DNA of 64,000 nucleotides from Ramlibacter tataouinensis TTB310 (GTDB lineage: Bacteria; Pseudomonadota; Gammaproteobacteria; Burkholderiales; Burkholderiaceae_C), in the NCBI RefSeq assembly GCF_000215705.1, contig NC_015677.1, positions 1,190,001 to 1,254,000 on the forward strand. Reading direction: 5' to 3'. This document shows positions 16,284 through 24,431 of this stretch, piece by piece. The notes under the pieces were generated by a model. It did not search any database and was not told where the DNA came from. It saw only the letters and a program-made list of their open reading frames with translations. Position 1 is the first letter of the stretch. Every line of letters starts with the position of its first letter. The position numbers were made by a program, and so were the translations under genes.

Positions 16284-17627
16284 TCAGTGGGCGGCGGCCG
16301 CGGCCTCGCGCGGCAGGCGCCGCCGGACCAGCTGGATGTTGCCGCGCAGCGCGTACAGCTCGTCGGCGTAGGACAGCGGCACGTTGATGCGCCCCACGCG
16401 CTGGTCCAGGGCGTCCAGCTCGCGGGCCAGCTGCGGCGCCGAAGCCGGCTCGGCCTGCAGGCGCTGCTCGATGTCGCGCAGCTGGCCGTACCAGCGGAAC
16501 ACGCGCGAGCGGATGCGGAACTGGTAGAGCGGCGGCACGATGCGCGACAGCGGCAGCAGCACCGCGATGATGATGCCCAGCGCCAGCCACATGCGCTCGA
16601 TCAGGTTGGCGAACCAGAAGGTCAGGTAGCGCTGCAGGAACGGCGCGCCGCTGCGGATCGCGCGTTCGGCCTCCTTGGACACCGGGTACTCGCTGTGCTC
16701 GATGGTGGGGAAGGCGCCGGCGCGGTTGAACCAGCCGGCCGGCCCGTGCAGGTCGCGCGCCTCCTGGGCGAACAGCTGCACCAGGGCCGGGTGCGTCTGC
16801 TCCCGCGCCAGCAGGGCGGTGGTGGTGGCCACCAGGCGCACGTCCTGCGGCGGCAGGTCGCGCGCCAGGTGCACGATGCCGCGCGGCAGCGTCACCGGCG
16901 TGAGGAAGGGGAAGCGGCGCGAGTAGGCCTCGCTCTGCGCGAAGTCCATCAGCTTGACGCCGGGCGTCTGCAGCAGCATCTGCACCATGGGCGACTCGGG
17001 CGCCGAGGCGAACACCAGCGCGTCGATCTCGCCGTCCAGGAAGGCCATGGTGGCCGGCGTCTGCGTCAGGCGCGACAGCGTCATCGATTCGGGTTCGATG
17101 TCGTTGGCCTGGAACAGCTTGCGCATCAGCGTGGGCACGCCGCTGCCGCGGCTGCCGATGTTGATCCGCATTCCCTGCAGCTGGGACAGCGAGCGCAGCG
17201 TCCCGTCGGCCTGGCGCTTGCGCGCGGCGTCCTCGCGGTAGAACAGCCAGAGCGGCTCGACGAACAGGCTGCCCAGCGACAGGATGCCGCCGTCGTCCTT
17301 GGCCCCGCCCCGGTCGGTGGTGCCGCCCTGCACGAAGCCCAGGTCGGCCTTGCCTTCGCGCAGCAGCCGCAGGTTGGCCGACGAGCCCTCGGTGGGCAGC
17401 AGCACCACCTCGATGCCGTCGGCGGCCAGCGCCTGCTGGTAGCGCTTGCCGAACTCGTCGTAGGCGCTCTGCGCCGGGCCGGTGGCCAGCACCACGCGGC
17501 GCGGCGGCGTGGGCTGGAGCCAGAAGTAGGCCAGCACCAGCAGGGCGATGGCCAGCGCGACCACCGGGCCGGCGGACACCAGCAGGTCGCGGATCGACAG
17601 GAGGGTATGGCGGATGGCCTGGGGCAT
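16284..17627 (-). CDS. TAXI-family solute-binding protein of a TRAP-type transporter, membrane-anchored
   Basis: A 447-residue protein with an N-terminal membrane helix (about 18-37), a periplasmic TAXI/NMT1-like binding domain (from VVLATGPAQSAYDEFGKRY to the QDV and PALVQLF region) and a second hydrophobic segment near residue 350 followed by a cytoplasmic-looking helical tail. TAXI proteins deliver substrates to DctM-like permeases, but no TRAP permease gene is adjacent. The ATG at 17627 gives MPQAIRHTLLSIRD. An in-frame GTG at 17636 overlaps the stop of the upstream peptidase gene and is an alternative coupled start. Confidence 0.82.
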   Translation of the reverse strand: MPQAIRHTLLSIRDLLVSAGPVVALAIALLVLAYFWLQPTPPRRVVLATGPAQSAYDEFGKRYQQALAADGIEVVLLPTEGSSANLRLLREGKADLGFVQGGTTDRGGAKDDGGILSLGSLFVEPLWLFYREDAARKRQADGTLRSLSQLQGMRINIGSRGSGVPTLMRKLFQANDIEPESMTLSRLTQTPATMAFLDGEIDALVFASAPESPMVQMLLQTPGVKLMDFAQSEAYSRRFPFLTPVTLPRGIVHLARDLPPQDVRLVATTTALLAREQTHPALVQLFAQEARDLHGPAGWFNRAGAFPTIEHSEYPVSKEAERAIRSGAPFLQRYLTFWFANLIERMWLALGIIIAVLLPLSRIVPPLYQFRIRSRVFRWYGQLRDIEQRLQAEPASAPQLARELDALDQRVGRINVPLSYADELYALRGNIQLVRRRLPREAAAAAH

Positions 17628-17632
17628 GGGCT

Positions 17633-18634
17633 TCACGCGCCGAAGTCGCGTGCGGCCGGCAGCACGAGCCCGCCGGCCGAGACCGACGTGGCCGCGCGGA
17701 CCGCGCGCAGCACGGCCTGGGCCACGGCCTCGGCCGCCATGGTGGCCAGCACCATCATGTCGGCCGTCCGGCCCGAGGCGCCGGTGCCCAGGGCGAACAG
17801 CACGTCGCCGTCCCACTGCGTGTGGGCCGGGTTGATGCTGCGCGCCAGGCCGTCGTGCGCCACCGTGGCCAGGCGCGCGGCCTGGGGCTTGGTCAGCACC
17901 GCGTCGGTGGCGATCATGCCGATGCTGGTGTTGCTGCCCGCCACCAGCCGCCGGGGCGGCTCGCCGCGCAGCAGCGCGCGCCGCGTGTCCAGCAGGGCGC
18001 GCCCATCAAGGGTGCGCGCGCCCGCGACCAGGCGGCCGCTGTCCGGGTCCACCACGTCGCCGATGGCGTTGCACGCGACCAGCGCGCCCAGGCGGATGCC
18101 GCCGACCTCGACGCAGGCCGTGCCTATGCCGCCTTTCATCGCGCGATCGGCGCCGAAGACCTTGCCCACCACGGCGCCGGCGCCGGCGCCCACGCTGCCT
18201 TCGGCGGGCGCCTGGCGCGACGCCGCGTCGCAGGCCGCGTAGCCGGCCTGCGCATCGGGCCGGATGCGGGTGTCGCCCAGGTACAGGTCGAACAGCACGG
18301 CCGCCGGCACGATGGGGATGCGTCCGGGGCCCACCTGCAGGCCGATGCCGCGTTCCTCCAGCCAGCGCACCACGCCCGAGGCCGCGTCCAGGCCGAAGGC
18401 GCTGCCGCCGGCCAGCAGCACCGCGTGCACCTGTTCCACGGTGTTGGCCGGCGCCAGAAGGTCGGTCTCGCGCGTGCCCGGCGCCGCGCCGCGCACGTCC
18501 ACGCCGGCCACCGCGCCCTGCCGCGCCAGCACCACGGTGCAGCCGGTGGGCCGGCGCGTGTCGGTGAAATGGCCGACCTCGATGCCGGCCACGTCGGTGA
18601 TGGCGCCGGCGGCGCTGGGCGGGGGATGCGTCAT
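17633..18634 (-). CDS. P1 family peptidase (DmpA/NylC-like Ntn hydrolase)
   Basis: A 333-residue member of peptidase family S58/P1, which cleaves itself into two chains and then acts as an aminopeptidase or amidase. Conserved blocks are GIEVGHFTD at the N-terminus, LLAGGSAFGLDAASGV, VPAAVLFDL, and GSNTSIGMIATDA near residue 230, where cleavage before a Ser or Thr would expose the nucleophile. No signal peptide is present. It is the first gene of a likely operon with the TAXI binding protein and the Cys-rich protein, which suggests that the imported compound may be an amide or peptide. That link is inference. Confidence 0.85.
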   Translation of the reverse strand: MTHPPPSAAGAITDVAGIEVGHFTDTRRPTGCTVVLARQGAVAGVDVRGAAPGTRETDLLAPANTVEQVHAVLLAGGSAFGLDAASGVVRWLEERGIGLQVGPGRIPIVPAAVLFDLYLGDTRIRPDAQAGYAACDAASRQAPAEGSVGAGAGAVVGKVFGADRAMKGGIGTACVEVGGIRLGALVACNAIGDVVDPDSGRLVAGARTLDGRALLDTRRALLRGEPPRRLVAGSNTSIGMIATDAVLTKPQAARLATVAHDGLARSINPAHTQWDGDVLFALGTGASGRTADMMVLATMAAEAVAQAVLRAVRAATSVSAGGLVLPAARDFGA

Positions 18635-18676
18635 GTGGGGCGCATTATCCCCAGGACGCTCCCCCCGCGGACCGCC

Positions 18677-19075
18677 TCAGGCCGACAGCCAGGGCTGCAC
18701 GAAGGCGAACCAGCCGCCCACAATGTAGACGGCGACGCTGGCGGCATAGACGCGCCGCGAGCTGCGGCGGGTGCGCAGGCAGGCGTCGCGCAGCCGGGGG
18801 TCGGTCGGGCAGGGCGCGGTACGGTATGCCCACTGCAACCCGCCCGAGGCGGCCAGCATCAGGCCGGCGGCGATGAACAGCGCCTCCTTGTGCTCGGACA
18901 GCCACACCAGCTGCGGCACGGCCGACACCAGCGAGGACAGCGCCGCACCGGCGCCCAGCGCCACCAGCAGCGCCGGCAGTGCGCAGCACACCAGCGTGCC
19001 GGAACTGGCCACCAGCGTCGCCAGCGAGGCCCAGAAGCCGGTGCGGGCCTGGGCCACGCCATCGCCGCCGGTCAC
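18677..19075 (-). CDS. MerT-like metal transport membrane protein
   Basis: A 132-residue protein with three to four hydrophobic segments. The first contains the vicinal cysteine pair in GTLVCCALPALLVALG, like the mercuric-ion transporter MerT. MerT takes metal from periplasmic MerP and moves it inward. The GTG start (19075) overlaps the stop of the MerP-like gene, so translation is coupled. No mercuric reductase is present nearby, and another metal or a thiol-stress role is possible. The last gene of a five-gene unit. Confidence 0.7.
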   Translation of the reverse strand: MTGGDGVAQARTGFWASLATLVASSGTLVCCALPALLVALGAGAALSSLVSAVPQLVWLSEHKEALFIAAGLMLAASGGLQWAYRTAPCPTDPRLRDACLRTRRSSRRVYAASVAVYIVGGWFAFVQPWLSA

Positions 19076-19431
19076 CTGGCGGCCTTGGCCGCCTGGGTCT
19101 CGGCCTTGATCTCGGCCACCGTCTTGGGCACGGTCTCGAGCTGGGTGACGTCGTAGCCGGCGTCGGTGATCTCCGCCGTGATGAGCTTGCCATCCAGCTT
19201 CTGGCCGTCCTTGGCCTCGACGGCGACGACCTTGCGCTTGAGGTCCACGAACACGGCCTTGGTGGCCGGCAGCGCCGACAGGCGCTTTTCGATGCCCTGG
19301 GCGCAGAAGGCGCACACCATGCCGTTGACGGTGGCCTTCACGGTCTCGGCGGCGACGGCGGAGGAAACGCCTGCGAGGGCGCCCACCGACAGGACGCAGG
19401 CGGCGATGGTCTTGGATGCGAAACGGATCAT
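19072..19431 (-). CDS. Periplasmic heavy-metal-associated protein, MerP-like
   Basis: A 119-residue protein with a Sec signal peptide (about 1-28, ending AVAAE) and a heavy-metal-associated fold carrying GMVCAFCAQGIEKRL, the CxxC metal site with one extra residue type compared with classic GMTCxxC. The C-terminal 30 residues are a charged Ala/Lys/Glu tail not needed for the fold. It should capture a soft metal in the periplasm and hand it to the MerT-like protein, whose gene overlaps its 3' end. Confidence 0.78.
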   Translation of the reverse strand: MIRFASKTIAACVLSVGALAGVSSAVAAETVKATVNGMVCAFCAQGIEKRLSALPATKAVFVDLKRKVVAVEAKDGQKLDGKLITAEITDAGYDVTQLETVPKTVAEIKAETQAAKAAR

Positions 19432-19447
19432 GTCGAACTCCTGGAAC

Positions 19448-20086
19448 TCAAAATATGTACATGAAATTGAAGCGGGCCTGCTTCATCTGGTTGACGCCCG
19501 CCTCGACGAAGTAGCGGCTGTGGATCAGCCGCAGCATGGGCGTGATCTCGGTCTCGTCGGACAGCCCCTTCATGCGGCGCGCCTCGACGATCAGCCAGGG
19601 CTGGACCTGGTCGTAGTCGACTTCGTAGAAGGAGAAGCCCGCGCGCACCGAGGCGAAGTCGTGCTTCAGCCCCTCGGCCCGGTACAGCCGCGCGGCCGCC
19701 GACAGGTACAGCCGGGTGGTCTCCCAGTCGGCCGAGATGCCCGGCGCCAGCATGGTGCGCGTGCCGGCGAAGTCGTTGCCGCGCACCGGGCCGGCGCCGG
19801 CGACGAACCACAGGTTGGCCTGCGAATGCGGCCCGTTCCAGCGCCGCACCAGGCGGGTGTAGGTCAGCTCGGCGAACTCGCGCGTGACGCGCTCGTCGTC
19901 CGACCGCATCCACACGCCGCCCGCGCCGATCGCGTCGCGCGCGGTGAGCGCGTAGTTGACCCAGCCTTCGCGCCAGTTCGGCCCGAAGTCGCCCATGGCC
20001 ATGGTGCTGCCCTTGAAGCCCATCGGGCCGGCGTGGGCGGCGGCCCCGGCGCCCAGCGCCAGCGCCAGCATCAAAGCTCTCGACAA
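19448..20086 (-). CDS. Exported protein, probable outer-membrane beta-barrel, unknown function
   Basis: A 212-residue protein with a short signal peptide (SRALMLALALGAGAAAHA) and alternating beta-strand patterns rich in aromatic residues (TYTRLVRRW, ANLWFVAGAG, TTRLYLSAAARLY). It ends in FNFMYIF, a C-terminal Phe typical of barrel proteins. The TTG at 20086 was chosen because AGGAG lies seven bases upstream; an ATG at 20071 would shorten the signal. It sits inside the metal operon, 16 bases before the MerP-like gene, and may sense or pass metal at the outer membrane. Confidence 0.62.
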   Translation of the reverse strand: MSRALMLALALGAGAAAHAGPMGFKGSTMAMGDFGPNWREGWVNYALTARDAIGAGGVWMRSDDERVTREFAELTYTRLVRRWNGPHSQANLWFVAGAGPVRGNDFAGTRTMLAPGISADWETTRLYLSAAARLYRAEGLKHDFASVRAGFSFYEVDYDQVQPWLIVEARRMKGLSDETEITPMLRLIHSRYFVEAGVNQMKQARFNFMYIF

Positions 20087-20165
20087 AGGTGATCTCCTGA
20101 AAGCCGCCGTGCGGCGGCAAAGCCTCGCGCCCGCCGGACGGCGGGCGCACTTCGGGTGGGAAGGC

Positions 20166-20543
20166 TCAGGAAATGGGCGGCTTGAGCAGCGGCGGCAGCG
20201 GCGCGCTGGCGTACCGGTCAGCGCCGAAAGCGGGCAGGGCATGCACCGGCCGAACGGCCGTGAAGCCTCCCTCGGGCGCGCGCAGCGCCAGCAGCATGCA
20301 CAGCTGGCAGTGGCTGCAGACTTCGCCGGCATGCAGGTCGGGCGCGGACACATCGCCTGCGTCGGACGACGCTGCGGCGTGGCCATGGCAGTCCGGTGGA
20401 TGGGGCGCCGAAGCCTGCGCGTCCGCCGCCATGGCGACCACCTGGCGGGCCAGCGCTTCCCCGGCCATGGCGTCGCCCACCCAGCCGCGCAGGGGCAGCA
20501 GGGCGACCATCAGGATGAGGAGCCAGGGACGCATGGCCGCCAT
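20166..20543 (-). CDS. Cys/His-rich secreted or membrane-anchored protein in metal cluster
   Basis: A 125-residue protein beginning with a signal-like hydrophobic stretch (RPWLLILMVALLPLRG). It has clusters of likely metal ligands: DCHGH (about 52-56), DLHAGE, and CSHCQLCM (about 77-84). This resembles small copper-related DUF2946-type proteins, but the family assignment is weak. It lies between two metal-binding protein genes on the same strand. An internal ATG four codons in (20534) could also be the start. Confidence 0.6.
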   Translation of the reverse strand: MAAMRPWLLILMVALLPLRGWVGDAMAGEALARQVVAMAADAQASAPHPPDCHGHAAASSDAGDVSAPDLHAGEVCSHCQLCMLLALRAPEGGFTAVRPVHALPAFGADRYASAPLPPLLKPPIS

Positions 20544-20581
20544 GATACGGCGGCGGCGCGCTGGTGCCCGTCAAGGGGCAT

Positions 20582-20773
20582 TCAGGCCGGCACGTAGCCG
20601 GCTTCGGACAGCGCCCGGGCCAGGCGCTCGCGCTGCTGCAGCGACTCCACCTGCACGCGCTTGCGCGCCAGGTCCACCTCCACGCCGGCCGCCGGGTCCA
20701 CCTCGTGCAGCGCCTCGGTGACGGCGGTCACGCAGTGGCCGCAGCTCATGGCGGGAAGTTCGAATTCGATCAT
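20582..20773 (-). CDS. Cytoplasmic heavy-metal chaperone, CopZ/HMA type
   Basis: A 63-residue single HMA domain with MSCGHCVTAV (about residues 9-18), the classic CxxC site, and no signal peptide. Its length is that of CopZ-type chaperones that shuttle Cu(I) or similar ions in the cytoplasm. The ATG at 20773 gives MIEFELPAMSCGHC; longer starts add only a Gly/Pro stub. It is first in the five-gene metal unit running to 18677. Confidence 0.83.
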   Translation of the reverse strand: MIEFELPAMSCGHCVTAVTEALHEVDPAAGVEVDLARKRVQVESLQQRERLARALSEAGYVPA

Positions 20774-20943
20774 GGGGCCTCCAGGCGGCAAAAGGACACT
20801 CTAAGCCTTCGGGCCCGGCTCACAGCAGGAAACGTCCTACAGCTGAAGCCCTGCTTCGGCCGACAGGCGCGGAACGCTGTGCTTCCTAGAGTAGGGGTCT
20901 CGCCGGAGTGCCGGCCCCACCTTCATACGCCAAGAGGACAACC

Positions 20944-21234
20944 ATGAACACCGAAACCTCCGAGTCTCCCTTCCCCACCAGCAGCAGCGCCAACGGCGTG
21001 GGCGGCGGCCTGAACGGCGGCGCCAATGCGGGTACCGTCCAGCGCATGGCCCAGAAGGCGCACGAGGCCGTGGACAAGCTCGAGCAGACCATCGGCTCGG
21101 GCAGCGAGACCGTCATGGGCTGGCAGCAGGAGTACGGCGAGATGGCCCGCGAGCAGGTCAAGTCCAACCCGCTGGCCGCGGTCGGCATCGCTTTCGGCGT
21201 CGGCATCCTGTTCAGCAAGCTGTTCATGCGCTGA
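20944..21234 (+). CDS. YqjD/ElaB-like DUF883 family small membrane protein
   Basis: A 96-residue protein with a low-complexity Ser/Gly start, an amphipathic helical middle (QRMAQKAHEAVDKLEQ) and a C-terminal membrane segment (LAAVGIAFGVGILFSKLF). This is the layout of the YqjD/ElaB family, whose E. coli members bind ribosomes at the inner membrane in stationary phase. The ATG at 20944 has AGAGGA nine bases upstream. It faces the CDF exporter gene and is probably transcribed alone from the 170-base gap before it. Confidence 0.78.
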   Translation: MNTETSESPFPTSSSANGVGGGLNGGANAGTVQRMAQKAHEAVDKLEQTIGSGSETVMGWQQEYGEMAREQVKSNPLAAVGIAFGVGILFSKLFMR

Positions 21235-21255
21235 GGCCGGCGCGTCGCCCGCGCG

Positions 21256-21885
21256 CTAGTGCTGCGCGGCGGCGTGCGTGGCCAGTTCCCGCCGCGCCTG
21301 GCGGGCCACCGTCCAGCCTGCGCTGATCGCCAGCGCGGCCATCACCGCCGCCACGGCCAGATCGGGCCAGGCGGTCCCCGTTCCGAACACGCCCAGGGCG
21401 GCCGCCAGCACGGCCAGGTTGCCCAGGGCGTCGTTGCGCGTGCACAGCCATACGCTGCGCATGTTGGCGTCGCCGTCGCGGTAGGCATAGAGCAGCAGCG
21501 CCACCCCCACGTTGGCCGCCAGCGCCAGCGCGCCCACCACCCCCATGGTCACCGCCTCCGGCGGCACGCCCTGCAGCGCCGACCAGGCGGCCCGGCCCAG
21601 CACCAGCACGCCGAAGGCCAGCATGCTGGCGGCCTTGATCAGCGCCGCGCCCGAGCGCCAGGCCAGTCCCAGGGACAGCACCGCCAGCGACAGCGCGTAG
21701 TTGGCGGCGTCGCCGAAGAAGTCGATGGCGTCGGCCAGCAGCGACACCGAGCCGGCGCGCACGCCGGCGCCGATCTCCACCGCGAACATCAGCGCGTTGA
21801 CGGCCAGCGCGATCCACAGCGCGCGGCGGTAACCGGCGGGAATGTGATTGCGGGGCGGTTCGGGGTGGCAGCAATGGGCGGACAT
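21256..21885 (-). CDS. Cation diffusion facilitator-type exporter, short form
   Basis: A 209-residue membrane protein with six hydrophobic segments and the CDF metal sites: LLADAIDFFGDAANY in the second helix and CTRNDALGN in the fifth. It starts with a His/Cys-rich MSAHCCHPEP. Full CDF exporters have about 300 residues with a cytoplasmic C-terminal domain; this one ends after the sixth helix. It should export Zn, Cd, Co or Pb. The ATG at 21885 is preferred over 21906 because the -10 of its promoter covers the latter and AAGGA lies upstream of the former. Controlled by the divergent MerR regulator. Confidence 0.83.
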   Translation of the reverse strand: MSAHCCHPEPPRNHIPAGYRRALWIALAVNALMFAVEIGAGVRAGSVSLLADAIDFFGDAANYALSLAVLSLGLAWRSGAALIKAASMLAFGVLVLGRAAWSALQGVPPEAVTMGVVGALALAANVGVALLLYAYRDGDANMRSVWLCTRNDALGNLAVLAAALGVFGTGTAWPDLAVAAVMAALAISAGWTVARQARRELATHAAAQH

Positions 21886-21904
21886 CGTGTTTTCCTTCAG
21901 GGGC

Positions 21905-21935
21905 ATTGGAAAGCCTGGAGCCGCTCCAGGGTCAA
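21905..21935 (-). promoter_or_regulatory. MerR-type promoter/operator for the CDF exporter gene
   Basis: Read on the minus strand: -35 TTGACC (21935-21930), a 19-base spacer, and -10 TCCAAT (21910-21905). The over-long 19-base spacer is the hallmark of MerR-activated promoters. It contains the palindrome CCTGGAGC-G-GCTCCAGG (21930-21914), where the regulator dimer would bind and untwist the DNA. Confidence 0.85.
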
Positions 21936-21952
21936 GCGGCTAGCATGGCCCC

Positions 21953-22390
21953 ATGAAGATCAGTGACTTGGCCCGCGCCACCGGCGTGGACGTGGACACC
22001 ATCCGCTATTACGAGAAAGCCGGCCTGCTGCCCGAGCCCGCGCGCGAGGCCAACGGCTACCGCCACTACGGCCCGGCCCAGCTGGAGCGGCTGGCCTTCG
22101 TGCGCCACTGCCGGGCGCTGGACATGCCGCTGGCCGACATCAAGCGGCTGCTGCAGGCGCTGGACGGCCAGGGCGACGACGTGGACGCGCTGGTGCAGGC
22201 CCAGCTGGCGCGGGTGCGCGCCCGGCTGCAGAGCCTGCAGGCGCTGGAGCACCAGCTGGTGGCCTTGCAGGCGCTCTGCGACGCCGACCATGCGCGCCAC
22301 CCCTGCGGCATCCTGCAGGAGCTGGTGGCTGCGGCGCATGGCGAGGCCTGCGCCTGCCACGCCCCGGCTCGAGCTTCAGGCCTCGGCTGA
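21953..22390 (+). CDS. MerR-family metal-responsive regulator (CadR/PbrR-like)
   Basis: A 145-residue MerR regulator. It has an N-terminal winged helix-turn-helix (KISDLARATGVDVDTIRYYE), the GLLPEPAREANGYRHYG wing and a long dimerisation helix. The metal-binding end has Cys in ALCDADH and HPCGIL, plus a CACHAP tail, the three-cysteine arrangement of Cd/Pb/Zn sensors of the CadR/PbrR type. It is divergent from the CDF exporter and should activate it from the 19-bp-spacer promoter between them. Its 3' end overlaps the convergent MFS gene by 15 bases. Confidence 0.87.
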   Translation: MKISDLARATGVDVDTIRYYEKAGLLPEPAREANGYRHYGPAQLERLAFVRHCRALDMPLADIKRLLQALDGQGDDVDALVQAQLARVRARLQSLQALEHQLVALQALCDADHARHPCGILQELVAAAHGEACACHAPARASGLG

Positions 22391-23536
22391 CGCCGGGCGC
22401 CGCGCCGGCTGCGCCGCGTCGAACCACAGCGTGACCAGCGCCAGCAGCGCGAACGGCAGCCCGACCCAGGCCAGCCGGTGGAAGCCCAGCACGTCGACGA
22501 AGGCACCGCTGAGGGCTGCGCCCAGCGCCGTGCCCACGTACAGCATGGAGCCGTTCAGGCTCATCAGCAGGGGCGCCTGCTCCGGCCAGCGCTGCGCCAG
22601 CAGCACCTGCTGCGGCGACATCATCCCGAAGCCGGCGACGCCCCAGACGACGAACACCACCACCGTCGCCACCGGATGGCCGCGCGTCAGCGGCACCAGC
22701 ACCATCATCGCGGCCAGCACCAGCAGCTGCACCCGCAGCGTGCGGATGGGCCCGAAGCGGTCCCCGGCCCAGCCCCCGCTCAGCGTGCCCGCCACGCCCG
22801 ACAGCCCGAACAGCACCAGGGTGAGCGACAGCTGCGCCGGCGTCAGCGGGTTGAGCGCCAGCAGCACCGGGCCGGCATAGGCGAACACGCTGAAGATGGC
22901 GATGAAGTACAGCAGCGTGCGCAGCCACACGCGCAGGATGGCCGGGTCCCGCGCGGCCTGGCCCAGCCCGCGGAAGCTGGCGCCGGGCGCCCCGATGCGC
23001 GCCGGCAGCAGCAGCATCAGCAGGGCGCCCACCGCCACGCAGGCGCCGGCCACGCCCCACACCGGCACCTGCCAGCTGTGGGCCAGTCCCAGCCAGGTGC
23101 CCAGCGGCACGCCGAAGGCATAGCTCAGGCTCATGCCCAGGAAGGTGAGCGACAGCGCGCGGCCGCGCCGCTCGGGCGGCACCACGGCCACCGCGACGCC
23201 GGCCGCCAGCGCGGTGAACACCGAGCCCGCGCCCATCAGCACCCGGCCCAGCAGCAGGGTGGTGAGCGAACCGGCCGACGCGCAAGCGGCGCAGCCGGCG
23301 GCGAACAGCGCCAGCGCCAGCAGCACCGCCCGCTTGCGCGGCCAGCGGCCGGTGGCCAGCAGGATCAGCGGGGCCAGCAGTGCCGAGGCCAGCGCATAGG
23401 CCGTCATGACCTGGCCGGCCGCGGCCACCCTCACGCCCAGCGAGGCGGCCAGCGGCTGCAGGATGCCGGACAGCACGAAGGCGCCGGTGCCGATGACCAG
23501 GTTGGTCAGCGCGAAGAGGTAGAGGACGGCCGGCAT
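22376..23536 (-). CDS. MFS transporter, probable drug or sugar exporter (DHA family)
   Basis: A 386-residue major facilitator with twelve predicted helices. The loop between helices 2 and 3 is LLATGRWPRKRAV, and helix 5 carries the exporter pattern GMSLSYAFGVPLGTWLG, as in AraJ/PbuE-like DHA1 exporters. The substrate is unknown. The gene ends inside the 3' end of the convergent MerR gene and lies 10 bases downstream of the hydratase gene on the same strand, so they may be co-transcribed. Confidence 0.85.
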   Translation of the reverse strand: MPAVLYLFALTNLVIGTGAFVLSGILQPLAASLGVRVAAAGQVMTAYALASALLAPLILLATGRWPRKRAVLLALALFAAGCAACASAGSLTTLLLGRVLMGAGSVFTALAAGVAVAVVPPERRGRALSLTFLGMSLSYAFGVPLGTWLGLAHSWQVPVWGVAGACVAVGALLMLLLPARIGAPGASFRGLGQAARDPAILRVWLRTLLYFIAIFSVFAYAGPVLLALNPLTPAQLSLTLVLFGLSGVAGTLSGGWAGDRFGPIRTLRVQLLVLAAMMVLVPLTRGHPVATVVVFVVWGVAGFGMMSPQQVLLAQRWPEQAPLLMSLNGSMLYVGTALGAALSGAFVDVLGFHRLAWVGLPFALLALVTLWFDAAQPARRPASAEA

Positions 23537-23546
23537 GCGCGAGCCC

Positions 23547-24299
23547 TCAGAACGAGAGCGCCACCTCGCCCAGCCCGTCGATCTCGCCGCGCACCCGCGC
23601 GCTCGCGGGCGCGAACAGCAGGCCGGTGCAGGAGCCGGTAGTGACCACCTGCCCGGCGCGCAGCGGCAGGCCGCGCGCCTCGCAATGCACGGCCAGCCAG
23701 GCCAGCAGCGACCAGATGTCGCGCGTGGGATGGCCGCCCACGGTGTCGGCGGCGGGGCTGCCGTCGAACCAGAGGCGGCAACGCAGCGAGGCCAGGTCCA
23801 GCCGTGCCGGCTTCAGGGCCGAAGCCGCGCCGGTGACCAGCACGTCGTGGCTTTGCAGGTCGGCCAGCTGGACCGGCGGCGGGCTTTGCCGGCCCTCGGC
23901 CAGCCGCGTGTCCACCACCTCGATGGCCGGCAGCAGCGCATCGACCGCGGCCACGATCTCGGCCGCAGGCAGCACACGCCCGTCCGGCAGCAGGTCGCGC
24001 CCCAGCCGCACCGCGACCTCCAGCTCGATGCCGCGCAGGGCCGCGCCCGGCCGGGCCAGGGTGGCGCCGCCGGGCAGCAGGCCGGACGAGGGCAGGGGTG
24101 CGCAGTTGGGCATGGCCTGTGCCGACGCGGCGCCGACCTTCCAGCCGCCGTGCGGCCCGAGCACGCGCAGGGTCGCGTCCTGGATGGCATAGGCATCGGT
24201 GGCCTGTGCCGCGGGGATGGACGCATGCGGCACCTTGCCGCCGCCACGGCGCGCCTCGGCGAGGGCCCGGCCGGCGGTTTCGAAATCGTTCCTCAGCAT
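23547..24299 (-). CDS. 2-keto-4-pentenoate hydratase / fumarylacetoacetate hydrolase-family protein
   Basis: A 250-residue member of the FAH superfamily, resembling 2-oxopent-4-enoate hydratase (MhpD/XylJ type) that adds water in the meta-cleavage pathway of aromatics. Conserved regions are GWKVGAAS, GIELEVAVRLGRDL (the two metal-ligand Glu), PAIEVVDTRL, and GQVVTTGSCTGLLF near the C-terminus. A lone copy, without other meta-pathway genes next to it. It is divergent from the acyl-CoA ligase gene. The ATG at 24299 gives MLRNDFETAGRAL. Confidence 0.82.
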   Translation of the reverse strand: MLRNDFETAGRALAEARRGGGKVPHASIPAAQATDAYAIQDATLRVLGPHGGWKVGAASAQAMPNCAPLPSSGLLPGGATLARPGAALRGIELEVAVRLGRDLLPDGRVLPAAEIVAAVDALLPAIEVVDTRLAEGRQSPPPVQLADLQSHDVLVTGAASALKPARLDLASLRCRLWFDGSPAADTVGGHPTRDIWSLLAWLAVHCEARGLPLRAGQVVTTGSCTGLLFAPASARVRGEIDGLGEVALSF

Positions 24300-24431
24300 T
24301 GGGTTCCTTGGGAGAGCCCGGATGATAGGGGGCAGGCGCGTCGCCCAAGCGACGCCCACCGGGCCAGTCCCGATGGCATGCGGCGCGCGCGCCGTTAGGC
24401 TGGCGACCAGGACATCCCGGAGACACACGCC

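Noticed and set aside
18677..19431. A mercury-resistance (mer) operon
   Set aside because: MerT- and MerP-like proteins are present, but there is no merA, no adjacent merR in mer order, and the MerR gene nearby belongs to the CDF exporter.
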